From: Membranihabitans marinus
GTDB lineage: Bacteria; Bacteroidota; Bacteroidia; Chitinophagales; Saprospiraceae
Reading direction: 5' to 3'
Assembly (NCBI RefSeq): GCF_021729155.1
Contig: NZ_JAJQYA010000004.1
Coordinates: 204,217 to 268,216 of the forward strand
DNA length: 64,000 nucleotides
Part shown: positions 8,935 to 18,743 of the stretch, piece by piece
How the letters are laid out: every line of letters starts with the position of its first letter
Position numbering within the stretch: position 1 is the stretch's first letter
Notes under the pieces: generated by a model
What the model was told of the DNA's origin: nothing
The model's input: only the letters and a program-made list of their open reading frames with translations
The model's database searches: none
Program-made: the position numbers and the translations under genes

Positions 8935-10029
8935 CTATTTAGATATTTTAGTCGACAATGGTGAAAGTAAATAATGACTGGAACCTGTGACAATATTTCT
9001 AAAAAGTTGATTTAAACGAGTATTCATCCTTGCTCCTTCCATTCCTGTGTAACGATGACACTCATACAGGTGATCCAGATAATTAGACGTTCCATCTATA
9101 CATAGATTATAGAAAGATTTTTCCTCTTCAGAATTTGAATTACCACTGATACTCTTGGCCCACAACAATTCTAATTTATCATAAAAGACATCTTTAAAAT
9201 TGTCCATCATCACTTGGGTTTTCTTTGCCAAATCCGCAAGCTCAGCCAGTGGTTGACCGCTGAATTTGTGCTCCATCCAGATTTTAAAATTATCCAGATA
9301 ATCACTCATCATTCCCATCATTACTGGCATAAAGACGGCTCTGGCAAAATAGTGAAATGGCAATTTATACAATGGAGTTTTATGGCGCAAATTATCAGAA
9401 GACATCACAAAGGTATGTTCTTTGGGCACAAATACATCTTTGGCAGAAAAACTATGGCTTTCAGTAGCCCTCAGCCCCATTCCATTCCAATTGGGTAAAA
9501 CTGAGACATCGCTGGGATCCATGATGACAGATATTATCTGCGGAGAAGTTGAATGACCATCATCCAAAATACAATTCGCAGTTACCATAGAAGCATAGCT
9601 TATACCACTGGCATATTTCCAATCTCCTGTTACTCTATATCCATCTTTTTCTTTTATTGCACGTCCGGTAGCATATCCAGATCCTGCGACAACTGATTCA
9701 GGACGTCCGAAAAAATATTGAGCCACATTGGGTTCCAAATAAGCTGCAAATACTCCAGCTCCAGCTCCAATCTGAATCAACCAAGCCAAATTACCGTCAA
9801 TTTTAGCATATTGTTCAATCAGGGAAACAGCTGCAGGAAAATAAAAATCGCCTAAAGTCATTGGCATTTTAAAATTCAAAATATTTTGGGGTACAAACAT
9901 ATGGAATAAGCCGTGATTGTAAATATGATCTAGCCAAACCTTAGGAATTTTTTGATCCTCGTCAACTCGATTAGCAACAAATTTAATTTCAGACTCTGGT
10001 CCAGATAATTTTTCGATTAATGACTGCAT
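8935..10029 (-). CDS. Acyl-CoA dehydrogenase family flavoprotein (type-2 C-terminus)
   Basis: A 364-residue cytosolic protein of the acyl-CoA dehydrogenase fold. It has an N-terminal helical domain, a middle beta domain with GSGYATGRAIKEKDGYRVTG and WKYASGI, and a C-terminal helical bundle of the DszC/HpaA-monooxygenase-like type. The standard catalytic glutamate region of true acyl-CoA dehydrogenases is not apparent, so this may be a flavin-dependent oxidase or hydroxylase rather than a beta-oxidation enzyme. It lies upstream of the riboswitch-controlled receptor in the same direction but has its own transcript end before that promoter. The substrate is unknown. Confidence 0.8.
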   Translation of the reverse strand: MQSLIEKLSGPESEIKFVANRVDEDQKIPKVWLDHIYNHGLFHMFVPQNILNFKMPMTLGDFYFPAAVSLIEQYAKIDGNLAWLIQIGAGAGVFAAYLEPNVAQYFFGRPESVVAGSGYATGRAIKEKDGYRVTGDWKYASGISYASMVTANCILDDGHSTSPQIISVIMDPSDVSVLPNWNGMGLRATESHSFSAKDVFVPKEHTFVMSSDNLRHKTPLYKLPFHYFARAVFMPVMMGMMSDYLDNFKIWMEHKFSGQPLAELADLAKKTQVMMDNFKDVFYDKLELLWAKSISGNSNSEEEKSFYNLCIDGTSNYLDHLYECHRYTGMEGARMNTRLNQLFRNIVTGSSHYLLSPLSTKISK

Positions 10030-10162
10030 AGAATGGGGTTAGATTTTACTGTAATCAAAAAGATCTCAAAATAGCAAACAGTTAAAACTCTAAAATAAGA
10101 TTAATATTATTTTAGCTTTTAACGGTAAATATGAAAAAATTAAATAACTTTCTTACATTTAT

Positions 10163-10657
10163 ATGCATATGACAAGATCAATTCTATATCATCTTATTGT
10201 TGCTTTATTGGGTATCACATGGTTGTCCTCATGTGTAAGGAAACCAGATTTTCCAATTGAACCACAATTGACTTTTGTAGGAATGAATGATAATGTTATG
10301 GTGCAAAATAGTTTCAACACAGATTCTATCGTTGTAACCTTTTCATTTACCGATGGCGATGGCGACATTGGTAGTGATTCTTCCAACATATTTGTCGTTG
10401 ACACTAGGGACGAATTCAAGGCAGCTTCTTTTTTTATTGACGATTTACCTGAAGAAGGTGCTTCTAGAGGAATAGAAGGGGAAATATCTCTGACTATTTA
10501 TACGACGTGTTGTATTTTCCCCGACGGCACTCCACCTTGTCAAGCTTCTTTAGTCTATCCTACCGATACTTTGCAGTACGAGATCTACATGGTAGATAGG
10601 GCGGGAAATGAAAGCAACAAAATACGTACGAACCCCATTATTATCCTCTGTCAATAA
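10163..10657 (+). CDS. Secreted lipoprotein, hypothetical
   Basis: A 164-residue protein with a type-II signal peptide and lipobox LSSC, so lipid-anchored. The mature part includes VVTFSFTDGDGDIGSD, a DGDGDIG motif common in Bacteroidota Ig-like lipoproteins, and a pair of cysteines (TTCCIFPDGTPPC). Start choice is between ATG 10163 and ATG 10169. A TACATTTA sequence ending at 10162 resembles the promoter element and would leave almost no leader. The function is unknown. It converges on smc with only 5 bp between the stops. Confidence 0.8.
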   Translation: MHMTRSILYHLIVALLGITWLSSCVRKPDFPIEPQLTFVGMNDNVMVQNSFNTDSIVVTFSFTDGDGDIGSDSSNIFVVDTRDEFKAASFFIDDLPEEGASRGIEGEISLTIYTTCCIFPDGTPPCQASLVYPTDTLQYEIYMVDRAGNESNKIRTNPIIILCQ

Positions 10658-10662
10658 AAGGA

Positions 10663-13600
10663 TTAATTAACGGCAAATTCCGCCACCTTGTCCAAATGAC
10701 GAAAATCAACGGCAGCTACATTGGACACTCCTGTATTCTCCATAAATACACCGTAAATAATATCTACGGATTCCATAGTTAATTTATTGTGAGTCACAAT
10801 AATAAATTGAGAATCCCCTGAAAACTCCTGAATTATTTTGTTAAACTTATAAATATTGGCATCATCCAAAGGAGCATCTACTTCGTCAAAAATACAAAAC
10901 GGAGCAGGCTTCAATAGATACAAGGCAAAAAGTAATGCGGTTGCAGTTAAGGTTTTTTCACCTCCAGAAAGTTGACTTATCGATTTGGGACGCTTCCCTT
11001 TGGGTTTAGCAATGATATCAATTTTAGATTCTAAGGGATTATCGGCATCCAACAAAATTAAATCACAGTCATCATCCTCGGTAAACAACCTTCTAAATAC
11101 CTTAATAAAATTTAATCGAACCTCATCAAAAGCTTCTTGAAACTTTTTAGTCGCAGTATTTTCAATCTCATCCATGGTTTCCACCAATTGATCTCGCGCT
11201 TTTAGAACATCATCCCTTTGACTTATTATACTTGAATGTCTCTCGCTTATTTCTTCAAAAGCTTCTACAGCCAATGGGTTAATATCCCCATAATTAGCTA
11301 GTCTATGACGCATTTTTTTTACCCTTTCTTCTACCTCTTCCTCTGAAAATTCTTCGAAATATCTTTTCTCTGGCATGGACTCTTCGGTAATATCGAATTC
11401 GATTTTTAATCGTTCAATGATCTTGGCATACTCAAATTGCTCGGTATTCATTTTTTCGTTGAGCTCGTTGATCAAGACCTGGACATTTCTTTGATTTTGG
11501 GCCATTTTTTTGACTTCCGATTCCATATCACTTACCTGCATCCGAAAACCGTAAAAAACCTTTTCTACATCGTTGAGTGACTTCTCATTTTCCTTGCGCT
11601 CATCAAACCATTTTAATAATTGATCTTCACTATTCACTATCTTTTCTCTTAGTTCAGATATGGTTTCCTTCCCCTGCTGTTGTTTTTTCTGAGCCAAGAC
11701 TATAGATTCTGTTAAATCCTTGATTTTATCTTCGGAATATTTATATTCTTGCTGCAGCTGTTTTACCAAATTTTGCTGTTGAATCTCTTGAATATTGGCT
11801 TCATTGAACTGTTGTCTTACTTCGTTGTACCGCTCCGACAAAATCCTGTAATCATTATCCCGTTCTCCCAAGGACTGTTGATTGGATTTCAATGTATTGG
11901 ATTTCTCTAATAAATTAGACTTTAAGTCATCGAGATTTTTGACGTTACGTTGCTGCCTTTCCTTTAGACGCTCCCATTCTTTATTCAATTCTAGGATCTC
12001 CCCTTCTGACATTTCAATAGTGGTTTCTACCTTAAGCTTTTGTCCCACTAGGGTGTTTTTCTCTTGAATCAATTTTTGAAGTTCCTGTTTTAGCTGATTG
12101 GACTTCAATTGATTTAAATCGCCAATAATCTTATGTTGATCAGCCTTACACGACTTTAGTTCAAGTTCTATTTCATCAATTGACTGACTCAATTCTTCTA
12201 TTTGCTGCTTACGCCCTAATTTATTGCCTTCAAACAAACCAATACTTCCCCCCATCATCATACCTACACTTCGATGCATAGATCCATCAGTAAACAAAAA
12301 TGTCCCCTCGTGATATAAATCCTTTTTACTAAAACTTGAATCTACTACAAAATATGATTGATTAAATAGGGCATAAAAAAGAGATTTGTATTTTTCCTCG
12401 CACTTGATAACATCCAATACTGGGATACAACCAGGAATACTATCCATTTCTTGAACTCCATTTGTCTTCCATTCATTTAAAATAAAAAACCCTGATCGCC
12501 CTTTATTTTCTCTTGCCAAAACTTCAATAGCTACATTGGCTTCATCAAAGTCCTCAACCACAAAGTAATTGAGATAATCCGCTAAAAAGTGTTCCAATAT
12601 CCCCCGATAAGAAGGATCTACCGATAAGATATCCGAAAGAAGGATTCTAGAGGATTCCCACTGCTTATGTTTACTTAAAAATTTTATACTTTCTGGAAAT
12701 CCTTCCATATTTCTCACAAACTCCTGTAATAATTTTCTTTCATTCGTCTTAGCGTCCAATGCTCTATTGAGGCGATGGAACTGTTGTTTGCTACTTTCCA
12801 GATCTTTTTCCTTGTCTTGGATTTTTTGACCGACTTCTTCGATCTCTTTTTCTTTATTAAAAATTTTATTTTCTAAATCCGAAAGTGTGGATGATACCGA
12901 TAGCAACCAATCCTGTTCTTGTTTTAATTTATGACTTCGTTGTTCTACTTGATTTTTTATTCGAGCCACAGATTCATTATAACTCTGTTCCTTGGATTGC
13001 ACTACTTGAATATCTCGCTCGAGATTTAAAACCTCTTTTTCTAATTTTCTAGTTTCGATAAACATGGCGTCTACTTCCATTTTTATCGATTCATATTGGG
13101 ACTTAACTGTAGTAAGTTGCTCCTCAAGTTTACTTTTATTGGCAGCGTATTTTATGTAGACTTCTTCAGCATCTCCACATCTTTGAGTCAACGAATGTTG
13201 CTTGGTAACTAAGGTCTCTTGTTGTTTTTTATAGCTCTGTAAATTTTCGCTAGCTTCAGTAACCTCTTTATCCCTAAATTTCAATTGCTGCTTTAATATT
13301 CTAATATCTTCTTCCTTCCCCCTGATCTTGGCAATGGTTTTATTGATATCTTTTTGGGCATCACTCAACGCCAACTCTTGATCTAAACTTTGCTTTTTTA
13401 GACTTTCAATCTGGGCTTCTTGTTGGGTGATTTTTGCATCGATTGAAGCATAAGCTTCTTTTTCTTTTTTAATACTAGACTCCAGTCCTGATAACTTTTC
13501 CTTAATTCTTCGACTGCGTATCAATGCCAAATCCACGGCCAACTGCTTAAAATCTTCCTTGATTTCGTAATATCTTTTGGTACGTTTGGCTTGTCGTTCT

Positions 13601-14214
13601 AGGGCTTTAAGATTTTTTTCAATTTCAAATACCAAATCCTCAATTCGCTCCAAGTCATCCTCAGTATTTTTTAATTTCTTTAGCGTTTCCTTTTTACGAC
13701 TTTTATACTTTGAAATTCCAGCGGCTTGTTCAAACATATGACGCCGAGCATTTTCCTTATCGGCCAATATATCGTCTACCATACCTAGAGCGATTATGGC
13801 ATAAGAATTGGATCCAATTCCTGAATCTAGGAACAGGTTTTGGATATCTTTCAGTCTACATTTAACCTCATTAATCCGATATTCACTGTCGCCATTCCTA
13901 AACAGTTTACGGGTGAGGGCTACTTCATTGAACTCTGTTGGAAGTAGATTTTTAGTATTTTGAAAAGTAATGGTTACCGTTGCGGCATTGGAAGGTTTCT
14001 TGGTCTTGGAACCATTAAACAAAACATCGCCCATGCTCTCCAAACGCAATTCTCTACTGCTCTGCTCACCCAGGACCCATCTTATTGCATCTACGATATT
14101 CGATTTGCCTGAACCGTTGGGACCAACAACTCCAATAATATTTTCATCAAATAGGATATGGGTTTCATTCGCAAAACTCTTAAACCCTTTTATTTCAATT
14201 CTCTTCAACCGCAT
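10663..14214 (-). CDS. smc: Chromosome segregation ATPase SMC
   Basis: A 1183-residue SMC, the usual length. Walker A GPNGSGKS is at residues 31-38. Two long coiled coils flank a hinge at roughly 500-660. The C-terminal ATPase half carries the signature LSGGEK at about 1082-1087 and Walker B FCIFDEVDAPLD at about 1106-1117, followed by a VTHNK switch. It forms the condensin-like dimer that compacts and segregates the chromosome. scpA/scpB are not adjacent. The ATG at 14214 matches the conserved start MRLKRIEIKGFKSF. Two promoter-like elements precede it. Confidence 0.97.
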   Translation of the reverse strand: MRLKRIEIKGFKSFANETHILFDENIIGVVGPNGSGKSNIVDAIRWVLGEQSSRELRLESMGDVLFNGSKTKKPSNAATVTITFQNTKNLLPTEFNEVALTRKLFRNGDSEYRINEVKCRLKDIQNLFLDSGIGSNSYAIIALGMVDDILADKENARRHMFEQAAGISKYKSRKKETLKKLKNTEDDLERIEDLVFEIEKNLKALERQAKRTKRYYEIKEDFKQLAVDLALIRSRRIKEKLSGLESSIKKEKEAYASIDAKITQQEAQIESLKKQSLDQELALSDAQKDINKTIAKIRGKEEDIRILKQQLKFRDKEVTEASENLQSYKKQQETLVTKQHSLTQRCGDAEEVYIKYAANKSKLEEQLTTVKSQYESIKMEVDAMFIETRKLEKEVLNLERDIQVVQSKEQSYNESVARIKNQVEQRSHKLKQEQDWLLSVSSTLSDLENKIFNKEKEIEEVGQKIQDKEKDLESSKQQFHRLNRALDAKTNERKLLQEFVRNMEGFPESIKFLSKHKQWESSRILLSDILSVDPSYRGILEHFLADYLNYFVVEDFDEANVAIEVLARENKGRSGFFILNEWKTNGVQEMDSIPGCIPVLDVIKCEEKYKSLFYALFNQSYFVVDSSFSKKDLYHEGTFLFTDGSMHRSVGMMMGGSIGLFEGNKLGRKQQIEELSQSIDEIELELKSCKADQHKIIGDLNQLKSNQLKQELQKLIQEKNTLVGQKLKVETTIEMSEGEILELNKEWERLKERQQRNVKNLDDLKSNLLEKSNTLKSNQQSLGERDNDYRILSERYNEVRQQFNEANIQEIQQQNLVKQLQQEYKYSEDKIKDLTESIVLAQKKQQQGKETISELREKIVNSEDQLLKWFDERKENEKSLNDVEKVFYGFRMQVSDMESEVKKMAQNQRNVQVLINELNEKMNTEQFEYAKIIERLKIEFDITEESMPEKRYFEEFSEEEVEERVKKMRHRLANYGDINPLAVEAFEEISERHSSIISQRDDVLKARDQLVETMDEIENTATKKFQEAFDEVRLNFIKVFRRLFTEDDDCDLILLDADNPLESKIDIIAKPKGKRPKSISQLSGGEKTLTATALLFALYLLKPAPFCIFDEVDAPLDDANIYKFNKIIQEFSGDSQFIIVTHNKLTMESVDIIYGVFMENTGVSNVAAVDFRHLDKVAEFAVN

Positions 14215-14249
14215 AATCCAAAAATATAAGGTATTTTAAGATATTGTTA

Positions 14250-14257
14250 CAAATTTA
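14250..14257 (-). promoter_or_regulatory. TAnnTTTG promoter for smc
   Basis: TAAATTTG on the minus strand, about 36 bp before the smc ATG. A second match (TATTTTTG, 14219-14226) lies only 5 bp from the ATG and would give a leaderless mRNA, so the distal one is preferred. Confidence 0.45.
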
Positions 14258-14270
14258 TATCCACAGAATG

Positions 14271-15608
14271 TTAGTAATCGTCTTCTTTATTAAAGTAATA
14301 CTTGAAGTAAACTATATTAACAATCAGTATTGCAATCCAATAAAATATTTCAATTGACCATGCTTGTAGCATGGACAATCCCAATAATTTTACTCCCATT
14401 AATAATAGGCTGACATATATGGCCACACATACCAATTGGATGGTTAGGGTCAACAATACATTTCCTGTCCCAATCATTCCTTGAAAGAAAACTGTACCCA
14501 ATATATAAAACACAAATATGACCAGTAATAACCTCAGTACATCTTTGGCTTCATAGAGTACTACCATTTGTTCATCATTGAGAAGTGGACGGACAAAATA
14601 CTCTGGATAGAGAAGCAATGGAACAGCTACTACAAAGGTAATCCCCAAGGCAAGAATTGACGTCCTCTTAATAATGACGAGAATATTATTAAACATCTTC
14701 CCCCCCATTGAATTACTGACCAATGTATTTACTGAAACAGAAAAACCCCAAAGAGGAATACTTAAGACCAGATAAAAGACTCGGGCAAGATTGGATATAG
14801 CCAATTCTCTTTGCCCCATATTTTCCACGAGTGAAAATAGAACAAACCAACTGATCACACCAGCACTAGTCTGCAATACCAAGGGCATAGATATTTTTAG
14901 GATATCCTTAGCTATTTTAAAATTGGCAATTATTCTAGAAGGTAGGTGAAAGACTTTGAAGTCCTTAGAGAATATTATGTGAAGACCAAAACTAATCAGT
15001 CCAGCTACTTCAGCGATATCACTGGCAATAGCAGCACCAGCAATACCCATTTTGGGCAAACCAAAATTTCCAAAAATTAGTCCGTAATTGAAGATTAAAT
15101 TCGTTCCTAAGAGAATTCCAGTAGCAATGACTAAGAAACCGGTATTGGCTACACCGGTGTAAAGGGCTACCATACCCAAGGTTAAAAACCCAGAATAGAC
15201 ACCAAAAGACCGAAACTTTAAGTAATCTATACTCTTGGCATAGATCACATCATTGCTCACTATGTATTTCAACAACCAAGGTGAACCATATCGAACAAAA
15301 ACAAAAAAGATAGTCGCCAATATCAACAACATAAAAAGATTGGTATTGAACGCTATCCCAATACGTTTGTACTGATTGCCACCATCCAATTTTGCCATTA
15401 CTATTTGCCCTCCTCTAGAAAATCCATACCCTACTGAAATCACAATAAGATAAAAGGCACTTACAAAACCAATGGCTGCAAAATCATCCTCACTTAAATA
15501 AAATAGAAACAAACTATCCATGAGGGCAATCGCATTTTGCACAATGCTGCCAATCATGATAGGAATAGCCAATATTAAAATCCTCTTATATGATAAATCT
15601 ATACTCAA
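14271..15608 (-). CDS. MATE family multidrug/sodium antiporter
   Basis: A 445-residue integral inner-membrane protein with about 12 hydrophobic segments arranged as two six-helix halves. The N-terminus (RILILAIPIMIGSIVQNAIAL, MDSLFL) is typical of MATE exporters that expel cationic drugs or metabolites against Na+ or H+. The start is a TTG at 15608: AGGA lies just upstream and TACTTTTG is 30 bp away, and the first downstream ATG would remove half of helix 1. Family assignment is firm; substrate is unknown. Confidence 0.93.
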   Translation of the reverse strand: MSIDLSYKRILILAIPIMIGSIVQNAIALMDSLFLFYLSEDDFAAIGFVSAFYLIVISVGYGFSRGGQIVMAKLDGGNQYKRIGIAFNTNLFMLLILATIFFVFVRYGSPWLLKYIVSNDVIYAKSIDYLKFRSFGVYSGFLTLGMVALYTGVANTGFLVIATGILLGTNLIFNYGLIFGNFGLPKMGIAGAAIASDIAEVAGLISFGLHIIFSKDFKVFHLPSRIIANFKIAKDILKISMPLVLQTSAGVISWFVLFSLVENMGQRELAISNLARVFYLVLSIPLWGFSVSVNTLVSNSMGGKMFNNILVIIKRTSILALGITFVVAVPLLLYPEYFVRPLLNDEQMVVLYEAKDVLRLLLVIFVFYILGTVFFQGMIGTGNVLLTLTIQLVCVAIYVSLLLMGVKLLGLSMLQAWSIEIFYWIAILIVNIVYFKYYFNKEDDY

Positions 15609-15637
15609 ATCCTGATTCCTTTATTAAATTTAGCGCA

Positions 15638-15645
15638 CAAAAGTA
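15638..15645 (-). promoter_or_regulatory. TAnnTTTG promoter for the MATE gene
   Basis: TACTTTTG on the minus strand, predicting a start near 15632 and a leader of about 24 nt to the TTG codon at 15608. Confidence 0.55.
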
Positions 15646-15702
15646 GTAAGTGTTTACTACAATACCTATTAAAATATTTACCAATCAATAATAACTACGG
15701 CG

Positions 15703-16776
15703 TTAACCAAAAAACTGACGACTTAGCAATTGCTTCAATTTGTCCGCCTCGTTTTCCCAAGTATATACTTTAGCCGCTTCAAGGCTTTGATTTACATAGG
15801 TCCGATACACATTTACATCTTGAGTCATACTGTGAATAGCTTCTCGAAGAACTTCGGCATGTAAATCTTTAATAACTACACCGGTTTTATGATTTTGAAG
15901 GATATTTCGATACTCAGGAAAATCCATATTCACTGAGGGCAAACCAACCTGCATATAATCGAAGAATTTATTGGCCAAACTATAATAATAATTGAGAGAT
16001 TCACTTTCCAATAGATTTAGTCCAATGGTTGCTTGCTTAGCCAACTTCGGTAATTCTTGAGGCAATTTTCTTCCCCAAAAAACAACGCGATCAACCAAAC
16101 CTTTATCTTTGACTAATGTCCGCAACTCGCAATCCAAATCCCCACTTCCAACTAACCATAGCTTCCAATCGGGCAATAGAGACATGGTTTCAATAGCGCA
16201 TTCTAAACCACGTCCAACATTTAAAGCACCTTGATAATATAACACCTTCATTTTGCGCATATTAAAACACTCAGATCCATCCAATACTTTAAACATAGGC
16301 ATATTGGATATCACCTCAGCCTTGCGATGATATCTACGATAAAATATGTCTTGTAATGAAGTATTAACCGTGATTAGACCATCCGCTTTTCTAAAGCCCC
16401 AAAATTCAACCCATGACCAAATTTTTCTCTTTAATGGAGAATGAAGTAATTCAGGGGTATCGGTATATAATTCATGAAGGTCTAAAATAAATACAAGCTT
16501 GGGGTTAAGGAACTTGTAAAAAATAGCCGACAATGCAGTATCAATATCAGCTCCGTATATGGCCTGGGGCTTTTGTTTGAGAAGATATAAAAACAATCTA
16601 ATATTCCATTCCAAGTAAAAAAAAATACCATTTGAGAAATATGTTTTTTGGCTTCTTATTCCCCCTCTATCCATATAAGATATCTCTAGGGGTAGATCAG
16701 CCATGGTCGCCATTACTTTAGACAATCTTTGATCATAGGCCATATTTGAAGTTGTAATTATCGATACCTTATACAC
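15703..16776 (-). CDS. Glycosyltransferase, GT-B fold (group 1/GT4-like)
   Basis: A 357-residue protein. The N-terminal Rossmann half starts KVSIITTSNMAYDQRLSK. The C-terminal nucleotide-sugar half includes VLYYQGALNVGRGLECAIE, WLVGSGDLDCELR and ANKFFDYMQVGLPSV. It probably transfers a sugar from an NDP-sugar to a lipid or saccharide acceptor at the membrane. The start is GTG at 16774-16776, forming TAGTG with the recQ stop (1-nt overlap). Translation from the GTG keeps the conserved first strand, which the later ATG (codon 12) would lose. The product is not predictable. Confidence 0.88.
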   Translation of the reverse strand: MYKVSIITTSNMAYDQRLSKVMATMADLPLEISYMDRGGIRSQKTYFSNGIFFYLEWNIRLFLYLLKQKPQAIYGADIDTALSAIFYKFLNPKLVFILDLHELYTDTPELLHSPLKRKIWSWVEFWGFRKADGLITVNTSLQDIFYRRYHRKAEVISNMPMFKVLDGSECFNMRKMKVLYYQGALNVGRGLECAIETMSLLPDWKLWLVGSGDLDCELRTLVKDKGLVDRVVFWGRKLPQELPKLAKQATIGLNLLESESLNYYYSLANKFFDYMQVGLPSVNMDFPEYRNILQNHKTGVVIKDLHAEVLREAIHSMTQDVNVYRTYVNQSLEAAKVYTWENEADKLKQLLSRQFFG

Positions 16777-18671
16777 TAAGTCTTCTCATTTAGATACAAT
16801 AAATCATTTTTATAGCTGACGACTTTGTGTCGATACAATGCGCGAATAGCTTCTTTGGCCATATACTCATTTTCTTCTGATAAAATTAAATCGTAGACTC
16901 TATATGGTTGTTGTTCTAATTTTTGTTTAAATACATGGTACATTTCATCCAATCCTTTTTCTTGATCGGTCCAACGAATATATTCGCTACAACAATGCCC
17001 ACATTCCAAGGTTGGTTCTTCGCCAAAATATTTCTGTAAATGATTAAACTTACATCCTTCATTTTCAACAAATTCAATCATTTGATTCCACCCCAATTGT
17101 TCTCTTTCTTTAAGATCAGTAATAAATTTATGATCAAAGTTAAGATTTTTTAGCACAGGTCGTCCCTCGGGAAATTCTATTAAAGCATACTCTCCTTCGG
17201 GATAGTAGTCCAGTATTTTCATTTTATGCATTACTTTCAATCGATGTTCAAGATCGAGAACGGCCATATTTAATTCAAAAGCCAACTCAGAAATTGAAAA
17301 CTCTACCTCCGACCAGAAAATATTAGAATATGACCTCATCAAAAAGCTTAAGACTTCATGAAGTTTTGGTTGACTGTGTTGTAAGATAGGGAGATCTACT
17401 TGTGCTTTGTGTACAATAACTGAGGCCATTTGTGGACGAGGTTCAACGTAGACCAACACTCCCAATTGATCCAATAGACGAAAGGCGTAGTGAAATCGGG
17501 TGTATGAAAGAGGAAAATGATCGACAAAATTTAAAAAATTAAAATACTTGCGATAATAACTATTTGACACCGGTATTTGAAAATAATCTACCAACATGCG
17601 CAAAACGGAACGCAATCCATCTGGACTCGGATATTTAGTTTCAATTCTTTCGTGGCCTTGTTCAATATCTTCGGCATTCCACAGAAGATAACTTTTACAG
17701 GGAAGTCCATCTCGACCAGCCCGCCCAATTTCCTGATAATATTCTTCAATAGTAGGTGGTGGAGACATATGAACTATCCATCGCACATTGTCTTTATCGA
17801 TCCCCATTCCGAAAGCATTGGTTGCGACTATAAACTGATATTCACCGGACAACCATTTTTCCATTACTATTAAGCGATCGTTTCTTTCCATGCCGGCATG
17901 AAAATAAGTACAATTACAGCCCAAACTAGACAACATGGACGAAATAGATTCCGTACCAGCACGATTTCTTATATAAATAATGCCACTTCCCTCCAATTCT
18001 AAGACAAAATTGGCCAGTAACTTATGCTTGTCTCCTTCTTCATATACATATAGAGCCAAATGATCTTTTAGTATAGAACTGCGAAAGACTAAAGGATTAT
18101 TTAGAAGAAGTTTCTCTTTAATATCTGCAGTAACACTTTCAGTGGCGGTTGCCGTTAAAGCTATAAAGGGTAGTTGGGGATAATGTTCCCTAAAATTGCC
18201 AATTTGCAAATATGCCGGACGAAAATTATACCCCCATTGGGAAATACAATGCGCTTCATCGATAGCAATCAATGAGACCTTGACCTGTTGTACTAGTTGT
18301 AAGAATCGGCTCGAATTAAACCTTTCAGGAGATACATAAAACAAGAGATATTCCCGAGTATAGACTAAATTATTTAGCACTAAATTTTGCTCCCTTTGAG
18401 ACATGCCGCTATGCCAAAAGGCAGCATTTATCCCCCTTGACTGCAATTGTTGCACTTGATCTTCCATCAATGCGATGAGTGGTGAAATAACGATGGTTAC
18501 ACCACCTAAGACTATAGCAGGTATTTGATAGCAAAGTGATTTTCCCCCACCGGTAGGCAATACTAACAGGGTATCCTTTTGATCAATAACAGCGTTTATG
18601 GCTTCTTTCTGAAAATTCCGAAAGGACGAGTATCCCCAATATTTTTTTAAAATCTGAATTGGATCTTTCAA
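16776..18671 (-). CDS. recQ: ATP-dependent DNA helicase RecQ
   Basis: A 631-residue 3'-5' DNA helicase for repair and recombination. Walker A LPTGGGKS is at 38-45, the DEAH box at 138-141, then TATATESV and a helicase C domain with GMGIDKDNVRWIVH and YYQEIGRAGRDG. The RecQ zinc site is CX16CX2CC, near residues 545-565. A winged-helix region is present. The C-terminus after the zinc site is short and shows no clear HRDC domain. The only plausible start is TTG at 18671; no ATG or GTG lies between it and the upstream in-frame stop. The glycosyltransferase overlaps its stop by one base. Confidence 0.94.
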   Translation of the reverse strand: MKDPIQILKKYWGYSSFRNFQKEAINAVIDQKDTLLVLPTGGGKSLCYQIPAIVLGGVTIVISPLIALMEDQVQQLQSRGINAAFWHSGMSQREQNLVLNNLVYTREYLLFYVSPERFNSSRFLQLVQQVKVSLIAIDEAHCISQWGYNFRPAYLQIGNFREHYPQLPFIALTATATESVTADIKEKLLLNNPLVFRSSILKDHLALYVYEEGDKHKLLANFVLELEGSGIIYIRNRAGTESISSMLSSLGCNCTYFHAGMERNDRLIVMEKWLSGEYQFIVATNAFGMGIDKDNVRWIVHMSPPPTIEEYYQEIGRAGRDGLPCKSYLLWNAEDIEQGHERIETKYPSPDGLRSVLRMLVDYFQIPVSNSYYRKYFNFLNFVDHFPLSYTRFHYAFRLLDQLGVLVYVEPRPQMASVIVHKAQVDLPILQHSQPKLHEVLSFLMRSYSNIFWSEVEFSISELAFELNMAVLDLEHRLKVMHKMKILDYYPEGEYALIEFPEGRPVLKNLNFDHKFITDLKEREQLGWNQMIEFVENEGCKFNHLQKYFGEEPTLECGHCCSEYIRWTDQEKGLDEMYHVFKQKLEQQPYRVYDLILSEENEYMAKEAIRALYRHKVVSYKNDLLYLNEKT

Positions 18672-18743
18672 CTTACTTAAACGATTTGGATCTAGGATGG
18701 CAGTTCAATATTGAAGAAACAAATAATTTTTCACATTACAGAA